Assembly (NCBI GenBank): GCA_031290755.1
Contig: JAITMY010000031.1
Span: 1 to 11,952 of the forward strand
DNA length: 11,952 nucleotides
Direction: 5' to 3'
DNA from: Prevotellaceae bacterium
GTDB lineage: Bacteria; Bacteroidota; Bacteroidia; Bacteroidales; UBA932
Positions 1 to 8,201 of this stretch are shown here, in pieces. The notes under the pieces were generated by a model. The model had not been told where the DNA came from, did not search any database, and worked only from the letters and a program-made list of their open reading frames with translations. A program made the translations under genes and the position numbers. How positions within the stretch are numbered: the stretch's first letter is position 1; every line of letters starts with the position of its first letter.

Positions 1-259
1 CACGGCCACGGTAACGCTAACCGAGGGCGGCAGCACCGCCGTAGAGACGTTGCGCGCAACGGCTCTACAAACCTACCCCAACCCCACCACCGGCCTTGTG
101 TACCTTGACAACCCCAACGGCGCAGAGGTGGAGGTTTACACCCTCGGCGGCGCCCTTGTGCTGCGCAGCAAGGCGGCGGTAGTTGACCTGAGCCAGCACG
201 CCGTCGGCACGTACATCATCAAGGTAGGCAGCAAGTCGGCAAAGGTGGTGAAGCAGTAG
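1..259 (+). CDS. C-terminal fragment of a T9SS-exported protein (type-A sorting domain)
   Basis: Only the last 85 codons are present; the frame is open from base 2 to the TAG at 257-259, so the gene starts outside the window. The visible part matches the type-A C-terminal sorting domain of Bacteroidota type IX secretion: a YPNPT motif followed by short beta strands (GLVYLDN, AEVEVYTLGGALV), then GTYIIKVG and a terminal Lys-rich KVVKQ. In this family the domain directs the protein through the outer membrane via T9SS and is then cleaved, often with attachment to A-LPS at the cell surface. The sequence just before it (TVTLTEGGSTAVETLRA) looks like the usual linker or end of a cargo beta-domain. 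The cargo itself is not visible, so its activity is unknown. The gene converges on holB. Confidence 0.88.
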   Translation, partial: TATVTLTEGGSTAVETLRATALQTYPNPTTGLVYLDNPNGAEVEVYTLGGALVLRSKAAVVDLSQHAVGTYIIKVGSKSAKVVKQ

Positions 260-266
260 CCGCGTA

Positions 267-287
267 GGGGCGGGGTTTGCCCGCCCC
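267..287. repeat. GC-rich hairpin downstream of the T9SS cargo gene
   Basis: Perfect 8-bp inverted repeat, GGGGCGGG (267-274) and CCCGCCCC (280-287), with a 5-nt loop GTTTG, 7 bp after the stop codon. No U-tract follows on either strand, so it is not a classical intrinsic terminator. Its place between two convergent genes suggests it ends or protects the 3' ends of both transcripts. It may also be a copy of a short intergenic repeat; one window cannot tell. Confidence 0.55.
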
Positions 288-308
288 ACTGTCGCTCACG
301 CTATCTGC

Positions 309-338
309 CCTCTACACCGGCGCAGGTGGGGGTAGAGG
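309..338. repeat. Second intergenic hairpin between convergent genes
   Basis: CCTCTAC (309-315) pairs with GTAGAGG (332-338). An inner ACC/GGT pairing (316-318 with 325-327) closes a smaller loop and leaves an unpaired G run at 328-331. It sits between the stop codons of the T9SS cargo gene and holB. It lacks a U-tract, so any terminator role is an inference from position. Confidence 0.35.
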
Positions 339-379
339 CGGCGGTGGCGTTCTAAGCAAATAGATATCCTAACATACCC

Positions 380-1519
380 TTACCCTCTTATCAGCCTGCT
401 GAGCTTCAGGATGAGGTCGGTGAAGATGATTTTGGGGTTGCCGTTCTGGGCGAGGTGCTGTAGGGCGAGGTTGAGCTCGTGGTAGATGGCGCCGACGTTG
501 CCCGGGTGGATGAAGGGGGAGAACTTGGCGCTCCACGCGGCCTCCTCGCCGGCGAGGTAAACGGCCTCGTGCGCCTGCCGGTTCATGGCGAAGTTCTCGC
601 GCACCATGCGCAGGGCGTAGGCCAGGAAGCTCTTTTGCAGCTCGCGCCCCGCGCCGGCCTGCTCGTCGGCCCAGCTGATGCGCTGCACCATTTCGTCGGG
701 CTTTTTGCTGTAGCTGAGCCGCATGAGCTGCACGAAGGGCGCGAAGTGCTCGCCCTGCTCGCTGCTGAGGGTGGCTACGCGCCGGGCTTCGGGCACGCTG
801 CCGTTGGCGAGGTGGGCGGCGGTGCGCGCCTCGGCCTGCGGCAGGCGCAGCTCGCGGGCGAGCATGGCGGCCAGCGCCTCCTCGCCCACGGGGGGCACGT
901 GCACCAGCTGGGTGCGCGAGAGGATGGTTTTGAGCAGCAGCCCCGTGTTCTCGGCCACCAGCAGGAAGAGCGTTTGCGCGGGCGGCTCCTCGATGAGCTT
1001 GAGCAGCTTGTTGGCCGCCGTGGCGTTCATGCGCTCGGGCAGCCACATCAGCAGGATTTTGTAGCGCCCCTCGAAGGCCTTGAGCGTGAGCTTGCGCAGG
1101 ATGGCCTCGGCCTCGTGGGCGCTGATGTTGCCCTGCTTGTTGCTGAGCTGGAGGCCTTGCAGCCACTCCTGCTCGGTGAGGTAGGGGTTGCTGAGCAGCG
1201 CCGTGCGCCACTCGGCAATGAACATGTCGCTCACGGGGTCTTTGCGCCGGTCGCCCGTGGGGACGTTCACCGGAAAGGCGAAGTGCAGGTCGGGGTGCGC
1301 CAGCTTGTGCATCTTGGCGCAGGCGCTGCACTGCCCGCAGGCGTCGGCCTCGGTGGGCGCCTCGCACATCAGGTACTGCGCGTAGGCCAGCGCCAGCGCC
1401 ATGCCGCCGCTGCCCTCCCGCCCCACGAGGAGCTGCGCGTGGCTCACGCGGCCCCTCTGCGCGGCGCCCGCCAGCTGCTGCCGGAGCGCCTCTTGCCCTA
1501 TAACCTCGCTGAATAGCAT
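380..1519 (-). CDS. holB: DNA polymerase III, delta' subunit (clamp loader)
   Basis: 379 aa, the usual size for Bacteroidota delta'. This subunit is the non-catalytic AAA+ part of the clamp loader that places the beta sliding clamp on DNA. The P-loop position (residues 33-40, GREGSGGM) lacks the Lys of a working Walker A, as is typical of delta'. Cys52, Cys61, Cys64 and Cys67 form the small zinc module, followed by HPDLHF. KLLKLIEEPPAQTLFLL (171-187) and ILSRTQ (199-204) are the characteristic helix and the sensor/SRC-type stretch. I chose the ATG at 1519 because MLFSEVIGQEALRQQL is the normal N-terminus; the frame stays open further upstream but that part runs through the neighbouring gene. 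It is the last gene of the rbfA operon, 32 nt after the GNAT-fold gene. Confidence 0.93.
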   Translation of the reverse strand: MLFSEVIGQEALRQQLAGAAQRGRVSHAQLLVGREGSGGMALALAYAQYLMCEAPTEADACGQCSACAKMHKLAHPDLHFAFPVNVPTGDRRKDPVSDMFIAEWRTALLSNPYLTEQEWLQGLQLSNKQGNISAHEAEAILRKLTLKAFEGRYKILLMWLPERMNATAANKLLKLIEEPPAQTLFLLVAENTGLLLKTILSRTQLVHVPPVGEEALAAMLARELRLPQAEARTAAHLANGSVPEARRVATLSSEQGEHFAPFVQLMRLSYSKKPDEMVQRISWADEQAGAGRELQKSFLAYALRMVRENFAMNRQAHEAVYLAGEEAAWSAKFSPFIHPGNVGAIYHELNLALQHLAQNGNPKIIFTDLILKLSRLIRG

Positions 1520-1551
1520 AGTCGTAATGTTGTGCTGTTGGTGGTTTGTCG

Positions 1552-2736
1552 TTAAGCTATCCGCCGGCACCGCTCGAAGGGTTTTTCCCTGTCGAACAAG
1601 AACCGGTACGTAGTGTGCGTTTTGTGGACAACGCCGCCCAGCTGCTGCTGGAAGCGCATCATCACGGGGTTGAAGTCGCCTACCCACGTCAGGTCGATGT
1701 CGCGGTAGGGGAAGCCGCTGCCGAGGGCGGTCTTGGCAAAGGCCATCGCCATGGCGCTCTCCACGCCGTGCCCGCGGTGCTCGGGGACAATGCCGAAGGC
1801 TATCCCCACGATGCGGCGGCACACCTTTTTCACGCGGAGCAGGTACCAGAACCGCAGCTTCTTGGCCGCGGTGAGCCGCCCGCCGCCGATGCGCCGTATC
1901 ACCTCGTTCACGTCCGGCACCTGAAGGAAGAAGCCCACCGGCTCGCCGTCGTAGTAGGCAAACAGGATGAGGCGGTGGTCAACAATGGGGCGCAGCGCCT
2001 CCACCTCGGCCTCGGCCTGCGCCGCGGTCATCGGCTCCACCTCGGGGTGCGCGGCCCACGCGCGGTTGTAAACGCTGCGGAAGTCCTCGGCGAAGCGCGG
2101 CATGGCGCGGCGGTTAGTGTGCCGAAAGGTGTAGCGGGGGTTGCCCTCGGCGTGCGCCGCCCGCGCAAGGATGCTGTCGGCCACGCCGGTCATGGAGACA
2201 GGGCGCAGGTAGGAGTACTGGTTGAAGTAGGGGCGGAAGCCGTAGGCCTCGAAGAAGCCCTTGTAGTAGGGTAGGGCGTAGCTCATGCCGTAGGAGGGCT
2301 GCGTGAACCCGTCCACCAGCAGCCCCCACCAGCGCTCGCGCCCGCCGAAGTTCACGGGGCCGTCCATCGCCTCCATGCCGCGCACCTCAAGCCACTGGCG
2401 GCACACGTCGAGCAGCTTGAAGGCGGCCTCCTGCTGCGGTGCGCACTCAAAGAAGCCCATGCCGCCCGTGGGCTGCCCGCCGAGGTGGGCGGTGCGGGGG
2501 TTGACGAAGGCCGCCACGCGCCCCACGAGGCCGCCCTCCTCGTCTTGCAGCAGGAAGCGCACGGCCTCGCCGCCCTCCTGTAGCAGCCGGTTGCGCTGGC
2601 TGTCGAAGATGCTCTCCACGTCGCTGTCCAGCGGGTGCACGTAGGCGGCGTCGCCGCGGTACAGCGCCTTGGGGTAGTCGAGGAACGCCCGCGCCTGCTG
2701 CCGTCCGTTGACCTTTATTAGGGTGTAGGTTGCCAT
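1552..2736 (-). CDS. GNAT-fold N-acetyltransferase-like protein
   Basis: 394 aa, ATG at 2736. The C-terminal half carries a GNAT motif-A-like acetyl-CoA stretch, GIVPEHRGHGVESAM (315-329), after the strand RRIVGIAF. The N-terminal half also looks GNAT-like (VGRVAAFVNPRT near 71-82, then GGMGFFE at 91-97), so the protein probably holds two related domains, as seen in larger acyltransferases that act on amino acids or peptides. The stretch GPVNFGGRERWWGLLVDGF (126-144) is distinctive and may line the substrate site. The substrate is unknown and I give no symbol. The gene starts 3 nt from the stop of the permease gene, so translational coupling is likely. Proteins of this type in Bacteroidota are generally annotated only as N-acetyltransferase or hypothetical. 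Confidence 0.72.
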   Translation of the reverse strand: MATYTLIKVNGRQQARAFLDYPKALYRGDAAYVHPLDSDVESIFDSQRNRLLQEGGEAVRFLLQDEEGGLVGRVAAFVNPRTAHLGGQPTGGMGFFECAPQQEAAFKLLDVCRQWLEVRGMEAMDGPVNFGGRERWWGLLVDGFTQPSYGMSYALPYYKGFFEAYGFRPYFNQYSYLRPVSMTGVADSILARAAHAEGNPRYTFRHTNRRAMPRFAEDFRSVYNRAWAAHPEVEPMTAAQAEAEVEALRPIVDHRLILFAYYDGEPVGFFLQVPDVNEVIRRIGGGRLTAAKKLRFWYLLRVKKVCRRIVGIAFGIVPEHRGHGVESAMAMAFAKTALGSGFPYRDIDLTWVGDFNPVMMRFQQQLGGVVHKTHTTYRFLFDREKPFERCRRIA

Positions 2737-2739
2737 TTG

Positions 2740-3960
2740 TTACCGCTGAGTGTTATCGTTTGTAATCAGGTAGCGCACCGGCAGGCTTGCCGCCGCGTAG
2801 CCAATGGCCACCACCGTGGCGGCCACCAGCGCAATGTCGCCCCCCTCCACGCGCACGGGGTAGGTGTCGATGACAAAGTTGCCCGCCAGCTTGATGAGCT
2901 TGAAGTAGGCCTGCGCCCCGCAGGTAATCAGCCCCAGCGCCACCCCCGCGGCGCAGCCGAGCAGGGAGATCATCGTGCCCTCGATGGTGAAGATGCGGCG
3001 CACCAAGCGCCCCGGCGCTCCGAGGCTGCGCAGCACCTTCACGTCGCGCTGCTTCTCGATGATGAGCATGGTGAGCGAGCCGACGGAGTTGAACGAGGCC
3101 ACCAGCAGCACGAAGCTTAGGATGAAAAAGATAGCCCACTTCTCGCCCTGCATCATGCGGTACAGCACCTCGTTCTGCTCCTCGCGCGTTTGCACCTTGA
3201 AGCCGCTGCCCAGCAGCGCCTGCACCTCCCGCTTCACGCGCTTGGCCTGCGCCTTGGGGTGCAGGTATAGCTCCACAGACGACACCTCGCGCTCGTAGCC
3301 CAGCAGCCGCTGCACCACCGCGAGGGGCGCGAACACGTACTTCGCGTCGGTGGTCAGCTCAATGGAGAACACGCCCGCCGGCGTGAGGTAGTCGCGGTTC
3401 AGCGCACCCTGAGGGTCGAGGCCCTGCGGGCGCAGCCCCCGCTTGGGGAAGTACAGCCACAGCAGCTCCGTGAAGCTGGGGCGCAGCTTGAGCGTTTCGG
3501 CCACCACCCGCCCCACGATGGCCATGTTCACGTCGCCCTTTTTGACCGTGGCCTCGCCCTCTACCACGCTGCGCGACAGGCCGGAGTGCCGCAGGAAGGC
3601 CTCGTCCACGCCCCGCACCGTGGCCAAGTGCTGGTAGCCGCCGTACTTGAGCAGGGCGTTCTCCTCCAGCGCCTCCGAGCAGGCCGCCACCCCCGCCAGC
3701 CGAGGCACCGCATCAAAGGGCGCCCCCTGCGGGTCGAACACCTTGCCCTCCACCGCGGTGATCTTCAGGTCGGAGGCCACCGTGTTGTGCAGCGAGGTGA
3801 TGAGCTGGTCAAGCCCGTTGTACACCGACAGCACCACCACCAGCGCAAACGACCCCAGCGCCACCCCCACCGCGCTCACCAGCGAGATGATGTTGATGGC
3901 GTTGTGCGACTTTTTGGCGAACAGGTACCGCCGCGCGATGAAGAACGACAAGCTGCCCAT
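2740..3960 (-). CDS. LolC/LolE-type ABC transporter permease (FtsX-like)
   Basis: 406 aa, ATG at 3960. The layout is the MacB/LolCE pattern: one N-terminal membrane segment (about 22-47), a long periplasmic domain (about 50-272), then three membrane segments (about 275-301, 326-350, 375-396). The cytoplasmic turn IEKQRDVKVLRSLGAPGRLVRRIFTIEG (301-328) is the conserved FtsX-domain coupling region that docks on the ATPase. Family members in complex with an ATPase (LolD) and a second permease extract lipoproteins from the inner membrane for transfer to the outer membrane. No ATPase gene is in the window, so it would have to come from elsewhere. It lies 5 nt after rbfA, an arrangement I recognise from other Bacteroidota. 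A lolE symbol would go beyond what is visible, as some Bacteroidota use one permease type. Confidence 0.85.
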   Translation of the reverse strand: MGSLSFFIARRYLFAKKSHNAINIISLVSAVGVALGSFALVVVLSVYNGLDQLITSLHNTVASDLKITAVEGKVFDPQGAPFDAVPRLAGVAACSEALEENALLKYGGYQHLATVRGVDEAFLRHSGLSRSVVEGEATVKKGDVNMAIVGRVVAETLKLRPSFTELLWLYFPKRGLRPQGLDPQGALNRDYLTPAGVFSIELTTDAKYVFAPLAVVQRLLGYEREVSSVELYLHPKAQAKRVKREVQALLGSGFKVQTREEQNEVLYRMMQGEKWAIFFILSFVLLVASFNSVGSLTMLIIEKQRDVKVLRSLGAPGRLVRRIFTIEGTMISLLGCAAGVALGLITCGAQAYFKLIKLAGNFVIDTYPVRVEGGDIALVAATVVAIGYAAASLPVRYLITNDNTQR

Positions 3961-3965
3961 GCCGC

Positions 3966-4322
3966 CTACTCCTCGCTGCTGCCCACGTTAACCTCCTTGA
4001 GCAGCGCCTCGATGCGCTCCACGTAGTCCAGCGACGTGTCGATGCTGAAGGCCAGCTCCGGCACTATCCGCAGCTGGTCTTTCACCCGCCGCCCCAGCTC
4101 GGCGCGTAGCCGCTTCGCGTTGAGCGCTGCCTGCACCGCCGCCCGCTTGCCCGCGGGGAAGATGCTCAGCACCACCTTCGCGTAGCTCAGGTCGGGGCTT
4201 ACCTCCACCCCCATCACCGTGAGCATCGCCCCGCCGTAGGCCGCCATGCCCTGCCGCTGGATAATCTCGCCTAAGTCCTTTTGAAGCTGCCGCCCCACCT
4301 TCAGCTGTCGTGTTGTTGCCAT
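3966..4322 (-). CDS. rbfA: 30S ribosome-binding factor A
   Basis: 118 aa from the ATG at 4322 (MATTRQLKVGRQLQKDLGEI). An in-frame TTG at 4337 would add five residues and is less likely. RbfA is a small KH-fold protein that binds the 16S rRNA 5' region during late 30S maturation and helps cold adaptation. Recognisable parts are the N-terminal helix, VSPDLSYAKVVLSIF (41-55), and LRAELGRRVKDQLRIVPELAFSIDTSLDYVERIEALL (72-108), the typical R-x2-P-x-L-x-F-x2-D stretch. Length and motifs fit a normal intact gene. It is the first gene of the four-gene minus-strand operon and is divergent from the DUF2723 gene. Confidence 0.94.
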   Translation of the reverse strand: MATTRQLKVGRQLQKDLGEIIQRQGMAAYGGAMLTVMGVEVSPDLSYAKVVLSIFPAGKRAAVQAALNAKRLRAELGRRVKDQLRIVPELAFSIDTSLDYVERIEALLKEVNVGSSEE

Positions 4323-4334
4323 GCCGTGTACGTT

Positions 4335-4342
4335 CAAAAATA
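4335..4342 (-). promoter_or_regulatory. Candidate -7 element for the rbfA operon
   Basis: On the minus strand TATTTTTG matches the Bacteroidota -7 consensus TAnnTTTG exactly and lies 12 nt upstream of the rbfA ATG. No TTG is found about 19 nt further upstream, so the -33 half is missing or degenerate. An 8-of-8 match in an AT-rich spacer can occur by chance. Confidence 0.3.
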
Positions 4343-4391
4343 GTTCAACCTTCTAAAAGCCCGTCGGTAAAGATAGCAATTTTTTTTACGG

Positions 4392-4427
4392 TTGGCGTAG
4401 CACCTATTGCTATATTTTGTACCTTAG
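4392..4427 (+). promoter_or_regulatory. Candidate promoter region for the DUF2723 gene
   Basis: The spacer contains TTG (4392-4394), TATATTTTG (4411-4419, one base longer than the -7 consensus) and TACCTTAG (4420-4427, one mismatch to TAnnTTTG). No combination gives the full TTG-N19-TAnnTTTG pattern, so the exact promoter is unresolved. A start here would leave a leader of about 45 nt before the ATG at 4478. Confidence 0.25.
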
Positions 4428-4477
4428 CCGCCGATTTGCGCGTTGAGCAGAGTTTTACATAATTGAACGTTACCCGT

Positions 4478-7400
4478 ATGACCTACAAAAAACTGAACCT
4501 CATCCTTGGCTGGCTGGTCTTTGCCGTGGCCTCGGTTGTTTACCTGATGACTATTGAGCCTACCGCCAGCTTTTGGGACTGCGGCGAGTTCATCGCCTGT
4601 AGCAACAAGCTCCTCGTGGGGCACCCCCCCGGGGCGCCGATGTTCGTTACCATAGGGCGGCTCTTCACCATGCTCAACCCCGCGAACCCCGCGCTGGCCA
4701 TCAACGCCATGTCCGCGCTGGCCAGCGGCTTCACCATCCTCTTCCTCTTCTGGTCAATCTCCCACCTCATGGAGAAGCTCTACCGCCCCAAGGCCGGCGG
4801 CGCCTGCTCCGCCTACAGCCTCATCGTCATCTTCGGCGCGGCCACCGTGGGGGCGCTGGCCTACACGTTCTCCGACACGTTCTGGTTCTCCGCCGTCGAG
4901 GGCGAGGTGTACGCCCTATCATCCCTCTTCACCGCGGTGGTGTTCTGGGCTATGCTCAAGTGGGAGAGCGAGGCCAACGAAACCTTTGCCAACCGCTGGA
5001 TTGTGCTCATCGCCTACCTCATGGGGCTGAGCATCGGCGTGCACCTGCTCAACCTGCTCGCCATCCCCGCCATGGCCTTCATCTACTACTTCAAAAAGTA
5101 CAAGGTCTCGACCCAGGGCACCCTCTGCGCCGCGGCGGTGGCCGTGGCCATCCTCGCCGTAACCCTCTACGGCATCATCCCCGGCACGTTCATCGTCGGC
5201 TCGTGGTTCGACCTCGCGTTCGTCAACGGCTTCGGCCTCCCCTACAACAGCGGCATGGTGTGCTACACCTTCCTGCTGTTCGGCCTGCTGGCCTACCTCA
5301 TCTACTACACCCACCGCAAGGGGAAGGCGCTGCTCAACACTATCTTCCTCTGCGCTACCATGATACTGCTGGGCTACGGCTCCTACGCCGAGGTGCTCGT
5401 CCGCTCGTCGGCCAACCCCTCGATGGACCAGAACAACCCCGACAACGTGTTTAGCCTCATGGGCTACCTCAACCGCGACCAGTACGGCGACCGACCCCTC
5501 GTTACGGGGCAGTACTTCAACGCCCCCTCGCCCTCGGGCGACGACGGCGGCGCCGTGTACGCCGCCATCGACGGCAAGTACGAGGTGGTGGATAACAAGA
5601 CTAAGTACATCTACGACAAGCGCTTCACCACGCTCTTCCCCCGCATGTTCAGCTCCCAGACCGACCACGCCACCTTCTACCGCTCGTGGCGCGGCGGATA
5701 CAAGGGCAAGCCCGTGCGCGTGCAGTCCGACCAAGGAAAAACGGAAACCATCTACGTGCCTACCTTCGCCGAAAACCTCAGCTTCTTCTTCACCTACCAG
5801 CTGGGCTACATGTACCTCCGCTACTTCATGTGGAACTTCGCCGGACGGCAGAACGACCAGCAGGGGCACGGCGAGCTGACCCGCGGCAGCTGGCTGAGCG
5901 GCATCCCCTTCATAGACAACGCCCGCCTCGGCGACCAATCCCTGCTGCCCGACAGCCTGAAGAGCAACAAGGCGCGAAACCGCTACTACCTCCTCCCGCT
6001 GCTGCTCGGCGTGGCCGGCATGGCCTTCCAGTACCGACGTAGCAAGAAGGACTTCACCGTGCTCCTCCTCCTCTTCTTCTTCACCGGAGCCGCCATAGTG
6101 ATGTACCTCAACCAAACCCCCATACAGCCCCGCGAGCGCGACTACGCCTACGCCGGCTCGTTCTACGCCTTCGCCTTCTGGATTGGCCTCGGCGTGCCCG
6201 CCGTAGCCGAGCTCCTCCGCCGAATTATCAAAACCCCAGCCCTCGCCGGTGGGCTGGCATTCGCCGCATCACTCCTCTTCGTGCCATGCCTCATGGCCAA
6301 GGAGAACTGGGACGACCACGACCGCAGCAGCCGCTACCTCGCCCGCGACTTCGCCGTTAACTACCTCAAATCCTGCAAGCCACAGAGCGTCCTGTTCACC
6401 TACGGCGACAACGACACCTTCCCCCTCTGGTACGCCCAAGAGGTGGAGGACATCCGCACAGACATCCGCATCATGAACCTCTCCTACGCCAGCGCCGACT
6501 GGTACATCGCCCAGATGGGGCAGGCCTCCTACCAGTCCAAGCCCCTGCCCATGACCCTCACCTTCGACAAGGTGGCCGGCAGCCGGCGGGCAATGGTCGT
6601 TACCCAGAGCAGAATCCTTGAGCCGCTCGACCTCAAAAAGGCAATGGACTTCATCGTGAGCGACGAGCCGAACACCAAGCTCCGCTCTAACTACCGAGGC
6701 ATGGAGGCCATAAGCTACTTCCCCAGCAAAAACCTACAGCTCGCCGTCAACGCCGACAGCGCCGAAAGCGCCGGCATCATCTCCCACGCCGAGCGCCCGC
6801 AGGTGCTCCCCACCGTGGACATCAACCTCAACTCAACCTACATCTACCGAAACACCCTCGCGCAGCTCGACCTGCTGGCCAACTTCGGGTGGAAACGACC
6901 TGTGTACTGGGGAGTTACCGTGCCCAGCTCCAACAACATCGGCCTCGACGCCTACTTTCAGGACGAGGGCTTTGCCAACATGCTCGTGCCCATGCGCACC
7001 CCCTCCAACAACGGATTCGGCCTCTACACCAACACCGACAGCGTGTACGACAAAATCATGAACGTCTATGTTTACCGCAACCTCAACCGCGAGGACGTAT
7101 ATTACGACGAAAACTGCCTCCGCATCATCACCTCCTACCGCAACCTGTTCACCCGCGCCATCCTCGCCCTCATCAACGAGGATAAGCAGGACATGGCCAG
7201 AGACCTGCTGCACAAGTATATGGAGGTGTTCACCAAGCCCAGGGCCACCTACTTCTACTCGGCGCTTAGCATCGTCGAGGGCTTCTACTCCGTCGGCGAA
7301 CCCGAAAGGGCCAACGAGGTGGCGGACATGATTGCCGACGACGCCGACCAGCAGCTGCGCTACTACGCCGCAGTCCCCGAAATCCGCCGCGAGGTAGAGC

Positions 7401-7516
7401 GCGAGCGCTCCTACATCCTCCAAACCGTGATGATGCTCGAGCAAATGGCCAAGCGAAACAGCCAGCAGGAGCAGGGCGACAAGCTCGCCGAAATCGTCAG
7501 CCGCTATAACCGGTAG
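4478..7516 (+). CDS. DUF2723 integral membrane protein, putative GT-C glycosyltransferase
   Basis: 1012 aa from the ATG at 4478 (MTYKKLNLILGW); an in-frame TTG 15 nt upstream is less likely. TM1 (about 8-26) is followed at once by the family signature EPTASFWDCGEFIA (27-40), an acidic loop of the kind that carries the catalytic Asp/Glu in GT-C enzymes, then GHPPGAP (48-54). About eight membrane segments lie before residue 315, then a soluble loop to about 500, more segments at about 502-605 including IQPRERDYAYAGSFYA (near 552-567), and a large C-terminal domain opening with FTYGDNDTFPLWYAQE (near 640). DUF2723 includes human TMEM260, reported as a protein O-mannosyltransferase; a lipid-linked sugar transferase role here is an inference from that family and from the GT-C-like topology. 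A deacetylase gene follows 45 bp downstream, which fits envelope glycan work. Confidence 0.85.
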   Translation: MTYKKLNLILGWLVFAVASVVYLMTIEPTASFWDCGEFIACSNKLLVGHPPGAPMFVTIGRLFTMLNPANPALAINAMSALASGFTILFLFWSISHLMEKLYRPKAGGACSAYSLIVIFGAATVGALAYTFSDTFWFSAVEGEVYALSSLFTAVVFWAMLKWESEANETFANRWIVLIAYLMGLSIGVHLLNLLAIPAMAFIYYFKKYKVSTQGTLCAAAVAVAILAVTLYGIIPGTFIVGSWFDLAFVNGFGLPYNSGMVCYTFLLFGLLAYLIYYTHRKGKALLNTIFLCATMILLGYGSYAEVLVRSSANPSMDQNNPDNVFSLMGYLNRDQYGDRPLVTGQYFNAPSPSGDDGGAVYAAIDGKYEVVDNKTKYIYDKRFTTLFPRMFSSQTDHATFYRSWRGGYKGKPVRVQSDQGKTETIYVPTFAENLSFFFTYQLGYMYLRYFMWNFAGRQNDQQGHGELTRGSWLSGIPFIDNARLGDQSLLPDSLKSNKARNRYYLLPLLLGVAGMAFQYRRSKKDFTVLLLLFFFTGAAIVMYLNQTPIQPRERDYAYAGSFYAFAFWIGLGVPAVAELLRRIIKTPALAGGLAFAASLLFVPCLMAKENWDDHDRSSRYLARDFAVNYLKSCKPQSVLFTYGDNDTFPLWYAQEVEDIRTDIRIMNLSYASADWYIAQMGQASYQSKPLPMTLTFDKVAGSRRAMVVTQSRILEPLDLKKAMDFIVSDEPNTKLRSNYRGMEAISYFPSKNLQLAVNADSAESAGIISHAERPQVLPTVDINLNSTYIYRNTLAQLDLLANFGWKRPVYWGVTVPSSNNIGLDAYFQDEGFANMLVPMRTPSNNGFGLYTNTDSVYDKIMNVYVYRNLNREDVYYDENCLRIITSYRNLFTRAILALINEDKQDMARDLLHKYMEVFTKPRATYFYSALSIVEGFYSVGEPERANEVADMIADDADQQLRYYAAVPEIRREVERERSYILQTVMMLEQMAKRNSQQEQGDKLAEIVSRYNR

Positions 7517-7561
7517 CGTAGCCCTTTTTGTTAACGCTGATTAACGTCGTAGAGGCCATAA

Positions 7562-8194
7562 ATGCGAGTCGTGCCCACATTCGATACGTGGATTGCCAAG
7601 ATTCTGAAAAAGGTGTTTCCGCCCATGCTCGTGTGGAGCTACCCCAGCGAGGCGAACGCGGTGTACCTCACCTTCGACGACGGGCCGAACCCCGAAACAA
7701 CCCCCTGGGTGCTCGACACCCTGCGCAGCTACGGCGCCGTGGGCACCTTCTTCTGCTTGGGGAAGAACGTCGAGCAGCACCCCGAAACCTTCCGCCGCAT
7801 CGCCGAAAGCGGATGCGCCGTCGGCAACCACAGCTACAGCCACCAAATGGGATGGGGCATGAAGACCGGCGCCTACGTGCAGGACGTGGACTTGGCCGAC
7901 ACCTTCATCCACAGCCGCCTCTTCAGGCCTCCCTACAGCCGCCTCGGGCGAAACCAAGCCCGCGTGCTCAGCGAGCGCTACAAAATTATCATGTGGGACG
8001 TCCTGAGCATGGACTACAGCCGCCGCATATCGCGCACCACCTGCGCCGAAAAGGTTATCAACCACGCGCACCCCGGCGCCATCATCGTGTTCCACGACTC
8101 GCTCCGCGCCTTCAGCAACCTGCGATACGCCCTCCCCGCCGCCCTCGACTTCTTCGCGCGGCAGGGATGGAAAACAAAAACAATTAGCTACTGA
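7562..8194 (+). CDS. Polysaccharide deacetylase (NodB homology domain, CE4-type)
   Basis: 210 aa, ATG at 7562. All five NodB motifs are visible: TFDDGP with Asp39 and Asp40 (catalytic base and metal ligand); HSYSH with metal ligands His90 and His94; RPPY (122-125); MWDVLSMDY (144-152); and VFHDS with His178. It should therefore be an active metal-dependent N- or O-deacetylase of a polysaccharide. The protein is little more than the catalytic domain. The N-terminus (WIAKILKKVFPPMLVW) is mildly hydrophobic but has no clear signal peptide, so the location (cytosol, or anchored to the inner membrane) is uncertain. The substrate is unknown. It lies between the DUF2723 gene (45 bp) and rpiB (7 bp). 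Confidence 0.9.
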   Translation: MRVVPTFDTWIAKILKKVFPPMLVWSYPSEANAVYLTFDDGPNPETTPWVLDTLRSYGAVGTFFCLGKNVEQHPETFRRIAESGCAVGNHSYSHQMGWGMKTGAYVQDVDLADTFIHSRLFRPPYSRLGRNQARVLSERYKIIMWDVLSMDYSRRISRTTCAEKVINHAHPGAIIVFHDSLRAFSNLRYALPAALDFFARQGWKTKTISY

Positions 8195-8201
8195 CCGTAA
8201 C

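Noticed and set aside
1520..1822. Upstream extension of holB by 101 codons
   Set aside because: The frame is open only because it shadows the end of the GNAT-fold gene. The ATG at 1519 gives the normal delta' N-terminus and length.
4919..6115. 398-aa minus-strand ORF opposite the DUF2723 gene
   Set aside because: It is a low-complexity Val/Glu/His/Gly-rich translation of the antisense strand of a GC-rich gene, with no domain-like pattern.
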